From Trifolium pratense (Eukaryota; Streptophyta; Magnoliopsida; Fabales; Fabaceae): 64,000 nt of DNA. Both the position numbers and the translations under genes were made by a program. Under the pieces are notes generated by a model. It saw only the letters and a program-made list of their open reading frames with translations, was not told the origin of the DNA and did not search any database. Positions 25,929 through 39,084 of the stretch are shown here, piece by piece. Within the stretch, counting starts at the first letter, position 1, and each line of letters opens with the position of its first letter. The stretch lies in NCBI RefSeq assembly GCF_020283565.1, contig NC_060059.1, positions 42,276,338 to 42,340,337 of the forward strand, given 5' to 3'.

Positions 25929-28900
25929 CTATGACTCAAGGACAGCTCCTTCAACAATTTTCCACCCTGAATCTGAAAAAGACATTTCATATCTTGTTGT
26001 GTAGGTTTTGCTGTTAGAAGCATCGTGTTGTGGATGTCCTACAGCATTGAGGTGGGTAGACTCTTTGAGAGTTGTTTCCACCACTGCACGCCGCCCATTC
26101 TGTGATATAGTCACACTATCTATGTTGACATCCTCCAAGTTGTAGTCATACGACCAACCAAGCTCGGCAATCTCAGCTGCTCGATCAGTCCATATCTTCA
26201 ACATTTCACCGTCCAACACCTATCAGATGTTAAACTTCAGCGAAACTTCATATATACAAAGATGGTAGATAAATGGTTTATCCAGAAAAAAGATAGTTGA
26301 TAATTCACGGAACACTGTCTCAAGATTATTAGTCAGTCAAGATCTTTCAGAAGTAGCTTCTCAGTTCTCAATATCCCCACATACATACATAAGAAAAGGT
26401 TACTCTGCCCATTTATGCACATATATATGACCCATCCCATGCAGTGGCGGAACTAGAAAAAATATCGTGGGTGGGCCGAAAAATAGTCAATCTATTTTTA
26501 AATTGAATTTTTTGCTCTTCTATTTTCACATGTTACTATTTTGGTACCAACAAACTATATTTTTACTCTAGAAATTGTGATTTTTGGCTATAAAGGTGAT
26601 TTATTGTCTCCAACATTGAATCTAAAGATGAAATATCAAATTTGAGACCAAAATTCACAATTTTTTCCCATTAAAATTCGCTAATTTTACAGCAAAAAAG
26701 TAATAAAAAAATATTGAGATAGGACTAAAATTGCAACAAATGTGAAAATATGGGACTTGAAAAATTTAATATTAATTAAACATATTTTTTATGTCATTTC
26801 ATATTTATATACGCTAGTTCAACTGCTAATTTTATCTATTATTATAAATTCAATTAATTATGAACTAACATTTACACTAATACTTGAACTAATATGTGTA
26901 CCGAATTACTTATAATCATCAATAATATACTCTAAATTAATATTTATATTAATATTTGAACATATATATACCATATATATACCGGGTGACTTAAAATCAT
27001 TAATAATACATTTAAATTAATATCCTACATATAAAAAAAATTATTTTTTGGGGGTGGGGGTGGGCCGCGGCCCACCTCAGCCCACTGCTGATCCCATGCA
27101 AGGTCTCATGTTATTTACACTTGACAAAGTTCAACCTGACTTTGGTATCTAATCTGAAATATTAGTTTAGTTTTACTGTGAAATATTGACAAGATGAAAA
27201 TCCAACACCCTTTTCTCATCAGTGCGAGGGTCGGAGAATGGAGGAAGAACATCAAGAGGAAGTAAATAGTTAGCTTAGCTAAGTCTGAGAGACTTTTCAA
27301 TGGAGAGGACTAGAACCCCATTGAAAAAATATCATGTGGTAAGGAGTGTGCCAAAAAAAAGAAAAGAAAGGGAGTATACTTGCATCATCCAGATGATTGT
27401 TTAGTAACTAACCACTAACCAGTTTTCAATTCCCTAAAATAGAAATATTCTCCTCCGACAGTTCTAATTCCACTCTATCCTTTTCAATTTATAAACTATT
27501 CATTCCCTTGCCGACAAAACTAAAAAAAAAAGCCTAAATGGTATCCCATCGTACCAAATTGGGATTCAATGAAAAAGGAAAAACAATAAACAAACATAAT
27601 TGCACAAGAGATCTAGGATCAAATAAACAAGACACGTGATTGCACAATTGCCAGATAAGATTTAACACGAAACTATAGAAGAAAAATATATTATCAGTGC
27701 ATTAATCATATTCACACTAAATTTTGGAAGACTGCAATTACCGTCTCCAATTAATAGGACCTGTTAAATTCCTTACCTCTTGCAAACTTCCTAGGCGATG
27801 GTCTGGTCCAAAAGCTTGGGATTTGACATTTTGCCACTTGCGCACTAGAGCTTCTGCAACCCTTGCATTCATTTTTGGTAGTTGCTCTCCTAATTCTTCA
27901 TCCCCTACAGGACCTGTACAGTTGAATCTGTTATGTATATAATAAGAAACAAATGCTAGAATCTTACATCATGAACCAACAAAAACTAATTTCAGATCTG
28001 TGATAATTGAATCAATTTCACGAATAAATTGCAGATGATTCTAAAGATCATACCTAAATTGATAGTATTCGACGCCATTGTTGAATCAGTCATTTTGCGA
28101 AGAATGGGTGAGCCATTCCTAGCAGGTAAAAACTTCAAGCCAGCTAAAGTTATGAGTCCAATCACTACGCCAGCACACATTATATTCACACTTGCATTTT
28201 TAATTTCATCAGTAATAAATTTTCCATCATTTATCTCAGCAGTATTTTTTATTCCTGAAACCTCAAAATCAACTGAAGTGTCATGATCTGATAATATCAG
28301 GGGATCCTCATTTTCAGAAAGGCCTGAATGATCCTTCTCACCATTTTCTTGATGAGTCAAGATTTTATCTTTTGAGCCAACAGGAAATACCCTCTTCAAT
28401 GCTTTTATTGCACTAGCCTGGACATGGCCAATAACAGCAGTAGCCTCAGCTCCGATTTTTGCTATGGCTGCTGCAGCAGCCAGGGGTGAACGACCAGCAC
28501 CCTCAAGCCTCTCTAGATATCTTAGCACTGTGGGGTCATCATAGTAATCTCCAAGCCTAAAGCTTATGTCTTTAGTATCTCTAAACCTGGGGAAAACCAC
28601 CTCCATCAACCATGTCTCCAACAGTTTACAGAGTCCAGGAAGATCACTGTCTTCATCACCCTTTGCATTTTCCATAATAAAGTCTATAATAGATGGGTTT
28701 CGATAAGGAGAGCTGTCACTATCGAGTCCCAACCATGACCGACACTGATCCAGCTCCCCAACAAGCAGTGCACACAGGCCCCTTTCTAATGCGAAATCAA
28801 CCTCTCTCTTCTCCATCTCCATTGGAGTATAAACAGAGGGAGCATTCCTCATATTTGTTACCTTAGTTTGTTGAAGTTGATGGAATAAGTTATCAGCATC

Positions 28901-31455
28901 TTGGATAAGATGTGGCTTTTTACCTACAAAGGCTTGTGCAACCAATGCAAGTGCCACCCCATACGCCTCAAAACTTTCAGCTGGAATGTTACTAGGTGTT
29001 GCTACAAAAAGTTCGACCTTCAAAAAACAAAAAACAAAGATGGGAAGATAAGAAGAAAGAGATGAATATACATATAAATTATTGATAAATGAAAACCATG
29101 GGGGGAAAAAGAAAATTAAAAGAAAATCATGCACACAATACTCTATTAACACCTGTTCGGCTGCTTTCATATGCAGGAATGCCTCGTTCATGAAATCTTC
29201 ACGTGTGAAACTCCCAGCAATTGCTGCTGCTCCTCCACCTCCAACTGCCCACAGAATATTGCGGACACCTTGGAGACCTTCTTCTCTTCGCGCTCTATGT
29301 TCATCGTCAAGAGGCAAAGCTAAAAGTTCTAATACACAGTGTGGGGTTATCTCTTCAAGTGTCTCGTCAATTTGTGTTTGTAAATCCGGTGCTAGGCTGC
29401 TTGCCCCTTCTTCCTACATGATCAAGCGAGTCATCAGAAAGCATATTGCACCAGAACTGCAACTTAAAAGTCTTCAGCTATATACTATACACATTGTTTT
29501 ATTGCACATTATATACATGCAAAAAAAATATTGTGTAGATTTTGGAAATGCAACAGTATTAAAGTTTAAAAGGAATACTATACTTGACAAATTTTTTTAT
29601 AAACAAATTTCAGTATTTCACCCAGATACTTATTAGTTATTACTTCCACATGCATAATACTACAAACAGCACCATAAAAATCAGTAGAGATAAGACCCCA
29701 TCAATATTAGGAAAACTAAGATTACACAAAATTTTAAAACAGGTCCTGCTAAGTTGCTTACAAGGAATCCATGAAAATTTATTAAGCAATAAAAAAATGT
29801 TTAATAAAAAATATACAATTTTAGTCAAAAAATAAATAAAAAAATATACAATCTAATACATTGCAATCTTAAAAAGAAAAAAGCTCTTCCATACTAGAAA
29901 GATTTTGTAAAAGTTGCATGAGTAATTATGATTGGTTGAGTAAGCGAGTGAGAGTAAGTTATTTTTTACATGGAACCATCATGAATAGTTGTGCATTTTT
30001 TTTGGTACTCAGTTTCGTAACAAAACTTTATACTCCGGACTAGACTAGATAGTATGGCTCCTTAAATAGCTATCATTTTGTTTAATAAATGCAATTTCTG
30101 AATACTTCAAAATTGCGTTAAAGGGCACTGACCATGTTTGATAATCTAGCAGGTGTTCTTCTACCACTCTTACAGTCAAGTAAGGATAAACTTGTCAAGA
30201 AATACTTACAAAAATTAAAATGTTAAAGAGTCTTATACTATCTATGAATTTTCAAACAATAGCTTCACATTTAACTTCTATTTAAGTATATAACCAATCA
30301 TCTATAAGATTGTAAAGATTTTTCATATCCAATAAGCTAATTCAAACAGGGCTTTAAATGATAGCAAATTATATAACATTATAGGCACGATAACGAGGTA
30401 TTGTCACTAACCTGCAAAAGCTTCAATGCCCTCTCGAGCATCTCACAAGCCACAATGAAATCCGGTGGGGAGAAAGCCATAGCATCCCTTGAAACGTCAA
30501 CATAAGCAAGCGCCATAGCCAACACAACATCTTGCTTAAACGTCTTCGGCAACCTCTCTCTCAGTAAACCCCCTCCAATTTGAAGCACCAACTCAGTCTC
30601 TCCAGCTTCCTGCAACACACAAAGAGCTCCAGGAACCTACAAAACACAAAACTCAATTATCAAAATACCGTTCCTGCAACATTAACAAATACTCCTTGTC
30701 TCATTATAAGTGTCTTATTGCAATATTTTTCTCTCAAAATAATTGTCACTTTAGAATACAGTAGCAACTAAACATTAATTAATTTTTTTACCCTTAATTA
30801 TTGTATCTTAATTGATCTAACTACTTCACTAAGTATGATTAATAAGTGTCCTGATAAATAAAACTCATTTTATCATTAAAATTTAAAATCAACACAATTA
30901 GTAATTTTCTTAGGGTGTAGAATTGAAAGAAAAGCTTACTTTGTCGAAAGGGATTTCAGTGAGAATGGAAGAATCATCGTCATCGTCAATGAGGCTTTGA
31001 TTGTACTCTCTTCTTGAAGCAGGATCAGCTAGGGTTTCACAAGCCGCTTGAAGAATTTGGCGGCGGCTAATCAAAGCTTCGTTACTGAAAGCATACTGAG
31101 GAGGTTTCGAGAATTTGGCTTCATAAGCTCTACGAATGCCATCACCGAGGAAATGTGTTTCGGCGCCGAGAATTTTGTACAGGTCGAGAGGGAGTGACAC
31201 GTGCCGTTCAATGGGAGGAGAGTCGAGTTGAGGAGGGAAAGAAGGAGTGAGTGTGACGGCGGCGGAGGTGGTGGAAGATGAAGATGAGGTGGTGTCGCCG
31301 AGGAATTGGAAATCGGAAATGAGTCGTTCTGCCCATTTGCTGGTGGCGGAGACGGTGGAGGAATGGAGGCGGTTAGGTTTTTTGGAGAAGCGTGAGAGAT
31401 GACGAGGTGTGGAGAGTCCGACACCGATGGTAACTCCGGTCACCACCGCATCCAT
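25929..31455 (-). CDS. ARC6: ARC6, plastid-division J-like protein of the inner envelope
   Basis: Six coding exons (minus strand): 31455-30940, 30636-30412, 29413-29153, 29017-28054, 27913-27777, 26219-25929. All use GT/AG sites and the frame stays open, giving 797 residues (Arabidopsis ARC6 has 801). Residues 1-~65 are a Ser/Thr-rich transit peptide (SATSKWAERLISDF follows, as in ARC6). Residues ~85-160 are the J-like domain (PLDLYKILGAETHFLGDGIR, RRQILQAACETLADP). Then come the long stromal region (GVRNILWAVGGGG, LFVATPSNIPAESFE, PGLCKLLETWL, RLGDYYDDP), a membrane segment at ~613-632 (CAGVVIGLITLAGL) and the intermembrane-space domain (KWQ..KSQAFGPDHR, LKIWTDRAAE, YTTRYE...SGWKIVEG). The family anchors FtsZ2 in the stroma and PDV1/2 on the outside. 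Intron 5 holds a hAT element. No disruption is seen. Confidence 0.96.
26442..27090. mobile_element. Non-autonomous hAT element in ARC6 intron 5
   Basis: The insert is flanked by an exact 8-bp duplication atcccatg (26434-26441 and 27091-27098). Its ends are cagtggcgg and ...cccactgctg, imperfect inverted repeats with a shared inner gggtgggcc / ggcccacc motif. The 8-bp duplication and CAG-type ends fit hAT. The 649-bp interior has no transposase. Confidence 0.85.
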
Positions 31456-34400
31456 GGAGGTTTTTTTGGTTAAAACTTCGAAGTTTAGTTAAACCCTCAC
31501 TCGTCTCTTCTACAGTTCTATTCTATCCGATGTGTAATAACTAATCTTTTTCGCGACTATAATTTACTTATTTTACTAGGTATTCAACCCGTGCAAGCTT
31601 AATTAAAATGATTTTTAAAAAAAATTTATTAGTAATAACAATTTTAATAGATATATTATTTTTTAATAATACAATTAAAATATTTTCAAATATTTTATTT
31701 CGTCAATTGAATATATAATATAAATAGATAGATAAAAAATTGAAGAAAGTGATGATGACTCAAAACTGAACTTTATACTAAATAATCCATAACACAAAGA
31801 AATTCAAGACAATAATTTAGGTCACATTCGTATATAAAAACTCTTTGATTAATAAAAAAAATAAATTAAAAATATGTTTTCGGCGAACTCTATATTTGCT
31901 CCGATTGATATCTTTTTTTAGTTATGTTCAAAGTATTCCACATTAGGATAATTCTAATTTTGATAATGAAATCACATGTAGCATTGCAAAGTTTGTTGAG
32001 AAAAGTATGCACACTACTATCTGACGATTTCGTTCATACTGAAATGAAAAGAAAGGAATATAATTTGAACAATTGAATATGGTTGTATATATAAATGTAG
32101 AAAGGTATTGTTATCGGTAGCATAAGACAAATGTATGAAACATATTTGTTAGATTAGTACTCATATAGTGTAGCAAAAAAAAAAGGATTAGTACTCTTTT
32201 TTTTTTAAGTAATCCTAAAAAAAATTACTATTCCTTCTCAAATTATACATTAATACCTCCCTCATTATCAATTGATAAAAAATATTTCTCTCATCATCAG
32301 CTACCTTCGGCTTCTCCTCCAACTTACATACCTTTATTTTTTCTAGTTTTAGGAGGGTGACGGTCAACTTATCAATTGTCAAACATACCAAACAAAACTT
32401 ATAACAAAGATATACGTGCATGATTGTTTTTAGTCTTATTTAATAAATTTAAAAAGTGAATTGTATCTTATATAAAAAAAAGCCAAATATATTAAAACTC
32501 ATTGGCAACAAATTGTCAAACCAAAAAGTAAGAATCTTGAATTTTTCTTGAAGCATATATATTAGGGTTAAAGACATATTCGTATAGGAGCTATACCATT
32601 TTATTGAAAAAAGATACAATTTAATGAAAATAGAAGCCTCGTTTATTCTCTTCTCCTGATTCACATGAAAATAATCATATCAATATTAAGGATTAAAAAA
32701 AATAAGGAAGTTAGAAAGTAGCATAACAAAGGTTAGCAATTAAAAAAGAATGGCTACAATATTTGCCCAATTTATATATTATAGAGTAACTTAAGCTTAA
32801 AATCTATATATGGGATGCACGGGTTTGATTAAATTTTTTATTTTATAATTTGGTTATTGAATAAAATAATATGATATTAAATTTTTTAAAATTTAATAAT
32901 AGACTTATAATATTGATAAATAATATACTTATAAAATTCATAATGTCTATTGTATTTAATGGACCTAATTAATCTGCTAACTAATGACTTTGCTAAGCGG
33001 TTAATAAGTTATTCTAAGTTCAACTTCAAACAAAATTATCAAAGATAGGTATGTATATTAAAAATACTTTTTTATGATCAAGTCAAAAAGGAAAAAAAAA
33101 ATATGATGAAATTTTTTTGTAGTGTTTAATCAAGACATAAAATTGATCGATATTTTCTATTAAATCTAAAAATGAAAGTTGGTGTATTTAGAAGGACCAA
33201 AAAGATATTTATTTCTATTTTATATTAGATATGTACTTCAAAAGAATAAATAGTTCGTTTATAAATTTTCGAGATAGATTAAAACTCATTAGTAAAAAAC
33301 TGTAAAAATCCCTCACCGAAAAAAAAAAACTGTAAAAATTTGAAGCTTTTTATGTAGGTTAGTGAAATTTGAAAGAGATCCTTTAAAAAATAACAATAGA
33401 ATTAGAGGCTTTTTATACCCTAATTTGTATATTATAATGTTAAACAACACAAAAATACCAAGCTCAATGCTACTACCTCACTTGCAACACCGTAGACCGG
33501 CCTTGTTTATTGTTCCAAGCAATAGAATGTTACGACAATCCATACAATGGTGTATTTTTGTATTGTAGGGATGAAATCAAGCTCATATAAAATAATATAT
33601 TTATAGGTTAAGTTATACCATCAATAATAAAAAGCTACTATAATACATACAATGGTCATTAAAGCCAGACCTTACCTCGAGACCTATTCAACAACCAAAC
33701 TCTCATAATCAATCGACCACTCAAATTTGAGTTTTTATAAATAATTAAGTTATAAATAGACATATACCTCATAATTTTGAAGGGAAAACCTTCCTTTACA
33801 TTTTTTTTGAAGCACTTCCTTTACATATAAATTGAGATATACCTCATGATCATTCTCTTATATGAAGTCAAAGGTACAAATCATATATACATTACCACAC
33901 ATAATGTGCACCGTAATAGTCTCACATGTTGAATCTATAAAAGATCAAGACACATAATGAGATAACAAATTTTTTTTTAAAAAAATATTTTGCAGATAAG
34001 AAAAATATAATAATAACTACAAAAGGGGTCTAATGTATATAAAATTAAGCAATATATCATTCTACAATTATACTTGATTTTTCATTGGCAATGGTTGTAA
34101 TTGGTGATCATCAAAATAATGAAAACAATTGCATAAGCTTTGAGAGATATATCATATTTTATCTTAATGTTGCAATTATATGCAAGAATCTTTCATTTTT
34201 TGTTGATCGAATTGGTAAATTCATATGATTTTTTTATCTTAGTATCTCTTATAGAGATAAATATGTTTGATGTCTGTCTTGCCCATTAGAAAGGTTTGAA
34301 TAAAAATCTTGTTGAAATGTATTTTATCTTTGGTGATTTTTTATCTTTGTCATCCTTTGGTTCAGTTCGTCTTAAATTATGTATCAGATAGCGTAACTGC

Positions 34401-36022
34401 TTACCCTTACTCTTCTTCTCTATTCTCTAAGCAATTTAAAATTGCTCATATTTTAAAAAATGCAGTTCTTGTGCTACTTTATTGGATTATATAGAAATCG
34501 AGAGAACTTAAGAGAAATTGTGAAGCTTTTTTAGTTTACAAAAATACTTGTCTCTTCTTCTTCTTTTTTTTTTTTTTTGACTAAAAATATACATATATCT
34601 CTCTTCTTATTAATGAAAATAAATTCTAAATTATTCAATTCTATACAATGGTTCTGAAACAGAAATTGAATAGGACTATTCATATAATGCAATTCCATAT
34701 GATGCCATGGTTAGGACTTCCTCCATGATAAAGCTTGAGAATTGATTTAATTGGTCATAGTAATATTTTCCCAAACTCCATTTGTGATGTTGCTACACAT
34801 TCAGCAACAACAATGTTGCGTTAATGATCAAAGTGTGAATCTCGTAACCTTCTCACCCAAATAAAAATTCAAGCATGCGTGAACTCATATGATCAATAGA
34901 AATTAAAATTAAAATTCTCATTATTAAAACTTGATGAAATAGATAATCTGTAAAAGAAGGCAATTTTTGTAAAAAAAAATTGATCTGTCAGTTGGTACAG
35001 ACATCTCAACAAATAAAGACTAAAAATGTACAATTCATGAGACTGGTAGCAACTCAACCTAAAATAGAACAAAATTTTCAACTAAGCACAATTTTTATAT
35101 ATGCATACTCAAGTTTACAATTCATGAAACAAATGTACCATGGTAGCAAAAGAAGAAGCAAATAGAGAATATCTTATAAGTACCAATGTACCATGGTAGC
35201 AAAAGAAGAAGCAAATACTTAGAGAATATTCATATAAATATTATAATAAATAAACAAACATTTTTCACCTTGCCAAAGAGTAAAAGTAATGCGATTGACA
35301 AAAGTAGATAGAATTTCAATGGAGTACTCCTTCCTAAGATAACAAAAACATCAAGGTGTTAAATATCAGAATGCACCGGATCACAAAATAAAAAGTAAAA
35401 CAAATGATTGACATATAAATCCAAAGATCTATGGTACAATGTTAAAGTAAAATAAATAATAAATAATAAAATAAAAATACATTTTTATGTAAGAGCTAAT
35501 TACCTTTAAACAAAACCCTCCTATTTCGGCATCATCATGCAAATGCAATTGTAAAAAGAGGATGTCCATTTAAGTAGAAATGCAAATGCAATTGTAATAA
35601 CAAATTGTTGTTACCAATTAATTGATGGAAAATGAAGAGTTAGTGGTGATTATTGATTAGTATAATTGAAAGGTTGGTGTATTATATGTATGCATTATAT
35701 GAGAGAGTTTAGAATGTAAGAAAACAAATAGGTAGTAATTATTTTCGTAAATAAAGAAGATTCAATGCAAGATAACTCTTGACCTTATGTATTCTTTCCA
35801 TTAAATTGATATCATTAGCCATATTTATTCATTGTTTTTTTTTAAAGATGACACATCATCATCATAATAGTTTGAGAGATGACACATAAGCACCAACTTA
35901 AGCTTAAAAAAAAGAAAAAAAGAGAAGCTTTGTTAGGCTGCCACATCAGCATATTAAATAAGCTATTTGCATTAATGAGTGGTTTAGTTTATTTTAATTA
36001 ACATTATTAGAAAAAGCATATA
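31456..36022. other. Long AT-rich gene-free interval
   Basis: No gene is recognised in 4.5 kb. The first ~100 bp must hold the ARC6 promoter/5' UTR. Decayed Helitron-like words (cccgtgca at about 31589, gggatgcacggg at 32812) suggest old insertions but no boundaries can be set. A 53-bp tandem duplication lies at 35132-35232 (aatgtaccatggtagcaaaa). The open frames are short and without protein character. Confidence 0.4.
35132..35232. repeat. 53-bp tandem duplication
   Basis: Two direct units begin aatgtaccatggtagcaaaa at 35132 and 35185. The second carries a 4-bp ctta insertion. Confidence 0.8.
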
Positions 36023-36154
36023 TCTATATATATAAATCCTAGATAGTTGTGGAATTGTCTATCTAAACCCTAATCCACAAACCAATGAAAACTTTTCATT
36101 TAGCCATATCATCCACTTACATTCATTTAATGTGGGGTACTAATTGTAATTATT

Positions 36155-36185
<31 letters not shown>

Positions 36186-37112
36186 TTTTGGGTTATTATT
36201 CATTTACATTTGTTTGTTCATTTTATTATTTTTTGTATTTTATTGTTTTTTTTTCAAAAAGGTTAATGTTTTTGCTAATAATCTTTTGTCCAATCTTTGT
36301 AAATATAAGGAGTTGGTCAATTGTCAGGACTACTTTCTAATGTTAGTAAAAAAAATAGATAAAATAAAGTTTACTAATGGTTGTTATGTCCTGTATGATT
36401 TTTATCATATTCGATATTTGAGTATGAGTTAAGTTGGTTTATTTTTGCTCCAATAAGTTTCAAATTAATATAAATGTCAAATTCGATAATACAGTAGTTT
36501 TTTTGTAAGAGATAATAAAGTAGTTTATCCAACTCAGAATCCTCCAATGAGATTTATAATATAAATAAAAACTTATGTTTCAACATCGATTGTTTTCCAT
36601 GGTCAATTATATGTTGTCATTTCCATAGTTATTTTGAAGAATGAGTTAAAGATATTGCTAATCAATGTTAATGAAGAAGATACCAAAGTAACTTCAAATC
36701 TGATGTATAAATAAGTTTTTTAAATGTATAAGCATCGATATATATATAATTCCTAGATAGTTGTGCAACCACTAATCTAACCACAGTGTATGAGTATGAC
36801 CATAAACCGTTTTCATAGTGACATGACAATTTATGGATTACCAACTTATTTTGGTAGATGCAATAGGATCCATTGTAATCTTTTCGAAATGTATAAACAC
36901 ATCTTTAATATCTATCTTATATTTACATCACTTTATTATATTTTTTTTTAAGGAACATCACTTTATTATTATTATTATTATTATTTTGTTTTTATTGATG
37001 TTATTATTATAATTTTCATAATACTTATTGTTTCAATTTATACGAATGATTTTTCAACATTATAATATAAAATACCGCATAACACCCGTGCATCGCACGG
37101 GTGTGGGACTAG
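36023..37112 (+). mobile_element. Composite Helitron
   Basis: It starts TCTATATATATAAATCCTAG after host A (36022) and ends with the cacccgtgc-at-cgcacgggtg hairpin and CTAG before host T (37113). Its 5' ~270 bp match the small Helitron at 1270-1635, including the AAT/TTA repeat. A second 5' terminus-like sequence (tatataattcctagatagttg) occurs internally at ~36740, and from there to the end the sequence matches the Helitron at 43549-44119 with an internal deletion. It thus looks like two related Helitrons fused or nested. No RepHel codons are seen. Confidence 0.8.
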
Positions 37113-37864
37113 TATTGAAGAAACCAAAGAAATATATTAAAATAAATTAAGCACAAAGGCTATACAACGAAAAACCAACAAAGTATAGGGTCATTATGTC
37201 TTGAGCCCTATACAAATTTTTAAAATTTAACATTTAGTGATTTAAATCGAAATGAGACTTAGTTTGTCGGGCATAGTATCTTTGAAATTTATATCATATC
37301 TCAGTGGCTTTAATCTATGGTTTTATTTTAGGGGATAACATATATTTATGATTGAGAACGGTCTCATGAACTGAACTTCATAGTCTTCCCACGCGCCAAG
37401 TGAATGGCGTTGTGTTGTGGGTCAGTTTCGAGGCAGGGGCGAAAAGAGACCACAAGAATGATTCATTTGGGATCGACCAGCTTTTTCAGCCCCAAAACCA
37501 AGAAAAACATATAGTACTATTTTTCGACATACTTATGTATATAATGATTTTTTCTTTTAGTAAAAATAAAATTAAAAAATCATATATTTTTATTGGTTAA
37601 ATCATAACCGTTGGTTAATTTTTTGCCACATTCTCGTACAATGAAGGGGAGACTACTAGAGTAGTGTTTTGATTTTAACAGGAAAGGATTAGGCTTTTTT
37701 TGTTCTTTTGTTTTGGTTTAGCGTTGTAACCAAAGATAAAACAAGAAAGCATTAGACAAAATTGCTGTCATTTAGCTCCTGATTTAGCTAGCAGATGGAT
37801 GTTAATAGTAACAATCACATTTCGTCGTCATGCTTCGTGCGTGATTACCATTTTCCGTATTGGC

Positions 37865-37870
37865 TATAAA
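37865..37870 (+). promoter_or_regulatory. TATA box before the truncated CAND-like gene
   Basis: tataaa lies 64 bp before the ATG at 37934. The aligned position upstream of the full-length gene (about 50266) reads gctacaag instead of gctataaa, so the box is intact only here. Confidence 0.5.
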
Positions 37871-37933
37871 AGTTCCATTCCAAAATTCTGAAATAGAATC
37901 CCCATTCAGTTCACCACCACCCCCAAATTCACA

Positions 37934-38503
37934 ATGTCAAAACCCTGCATTCCCTTCCTCCTCCTCCTTTTCTCCACAATACTCTTCCTCTCCCCCACCA
38001 CCACCACCGCAGAAACCAATTCCCTCACAATCACCTCCACATTCACCTCCGACACCAGCTCCATGATCCTCATCGGAAAATTCTGTTCCACCTACAAAGG
38101 CCGCGTCAATATCTCCGTCTCCTCTGTCTCCGTCCATGCCCCCTCCTCCTCACCCGATCCCTCTCGTTTCGGTTTCTTCCTTATCAACGACGAAGCTCTT
38201 CATGAAGTCCAAAAAACCCCTTCCCATTGCATCCTCGATTCTCATTACATTTACCGTTTCCTCACTTTCCTTGACCTCTCTCCTCCTCCATCAGCTTCCT
38301 TTAACCGTTCTTTCCCTGTCCTGGCGCCTAATGAATATAATCTCTTCTTTGCTAAATGTGATCCTGAAACCTCCGTTTCCATGGTTGTTCACGCTGAGAT
38401 GTTCAACCTCTATACAAAAGAGGAGTGCTCTGCGCTTATGGGAAGGAAGAGGGAGCAGCAGCTGGAACGGCCCCCGGAGATGGAGAATTTGTTAACAGCT
38501 TGA
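37934..38503 (+). CDS. Truncated CAND6/7-like protein: signal peptide and lumenal domain only
   Basis: Single exon, 189 residues. It opens with a signal peptide (MSKPCIPFLLLLFSTILFLS) and continues colinearly with the lumenal domain of the full-length gene at 48839-50191 (GRVNISVSSV, RFGFFLINDE, ASFNRSFPVLAPNEY, ETSVSMVVHAEMFN). After residue ~159 it departs to a new tail (LYTKEECSALMGRKREQ..ENLLTA), and all seven membrane helices are missing. The sequence after the stop again matches the 3' flank of the full-length gene, so the membrane part was lost by internal deletion or replacement. The reading frame is intact and a TATA box is present, so a secreted lumenal-domain protein is possible. 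The same new tail is shared by 40524-40904. Could be a young pseudogene. Confidence 0.7.
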   Translation: MSKPCIPFLLLLFSTILFLSPTTTTAETNSLTITSTFTSDTSSMILIGKFCSTYKGRVNISVSSVSVHAPSSSPDPSRFGFFLINDEALHEVQKTPSHCILDSHYIYRFLTFLDLSPPPSASFNRSFPVLAPNEYNLFFAKCDPETSVSMVVHAEMFNLYTKEECSALMGRKREQQLERPPEMENLLTA

Positions 38504-39084
38504 AGAATTTGTGAAGAATTTGAGCTTTGAAGTTTCTATTTTTATCTAAATTCGATACTACTGTCATGTTCCATTAGCTTCTGCTTGAGATTATGTTTAG
38601 CCTTCAAACTAATGTTAGAGTAGAGAAGTGTCTATAAAGAAATACTCAATACTTCCTTTGTGTTTAGTTCCTTTTGTTTATGTTGTTGATGAATTGTGCA
38701 TAATAGACAAAGCTTTGATATATGTCGCTTGAGAAATTGAATTTGTACACTCAATTATAATGAGTTGTTCTTTTACTAATCATTTTTTGTGGATTTTCTG
38801 CTTGAGGTTATGTTGAAGATAGATTCTGTACATTTATGTATATTTATTTGATTGGGATATTTCTTTCATTGTTTTGTTAATATTAAATTAAAATGTAATA
38901 GTATGTATATTCTATATCTATAATTTATAACTTAACAAGAGAAGATATATAATAAATTATTAATTTTACCGTTGAAATGGAAGAAATCGGCCATTTGTCC
39001 ACTCAATAAAGGCTTTGTTATTAGCTTTTATAGGCATAAAAAGTTGTTTTTTATTTTATTTTTATGTATAAGAAGATTCAAATC
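38504..39084. other. 3' flank of the CAND-like gene
   Basis: From about 38520 to 38830 the sequence resembles the reverse complement of ~48480-48730 downstream of the full-length gene (gagtagagaagtgtctata, caaagctttgatatatgt, gagaaattgaatttgtacac). It is thus the duplicated 3' UTR/flank. No gene in the remainder. Confidence 0.6.

Noticed and set aside
29082..29636. 184-codon plus-strand frame over ARC6
   Set aside because: Antisense shadow spanning ARC6 exon 3 and its introns; no family signal.
31570..32830. Helitron-like cccgtgca words at ~31589 and ~32812
   Set aside because: No complete hairpin, CTAG end or TC end; too decayed to call.
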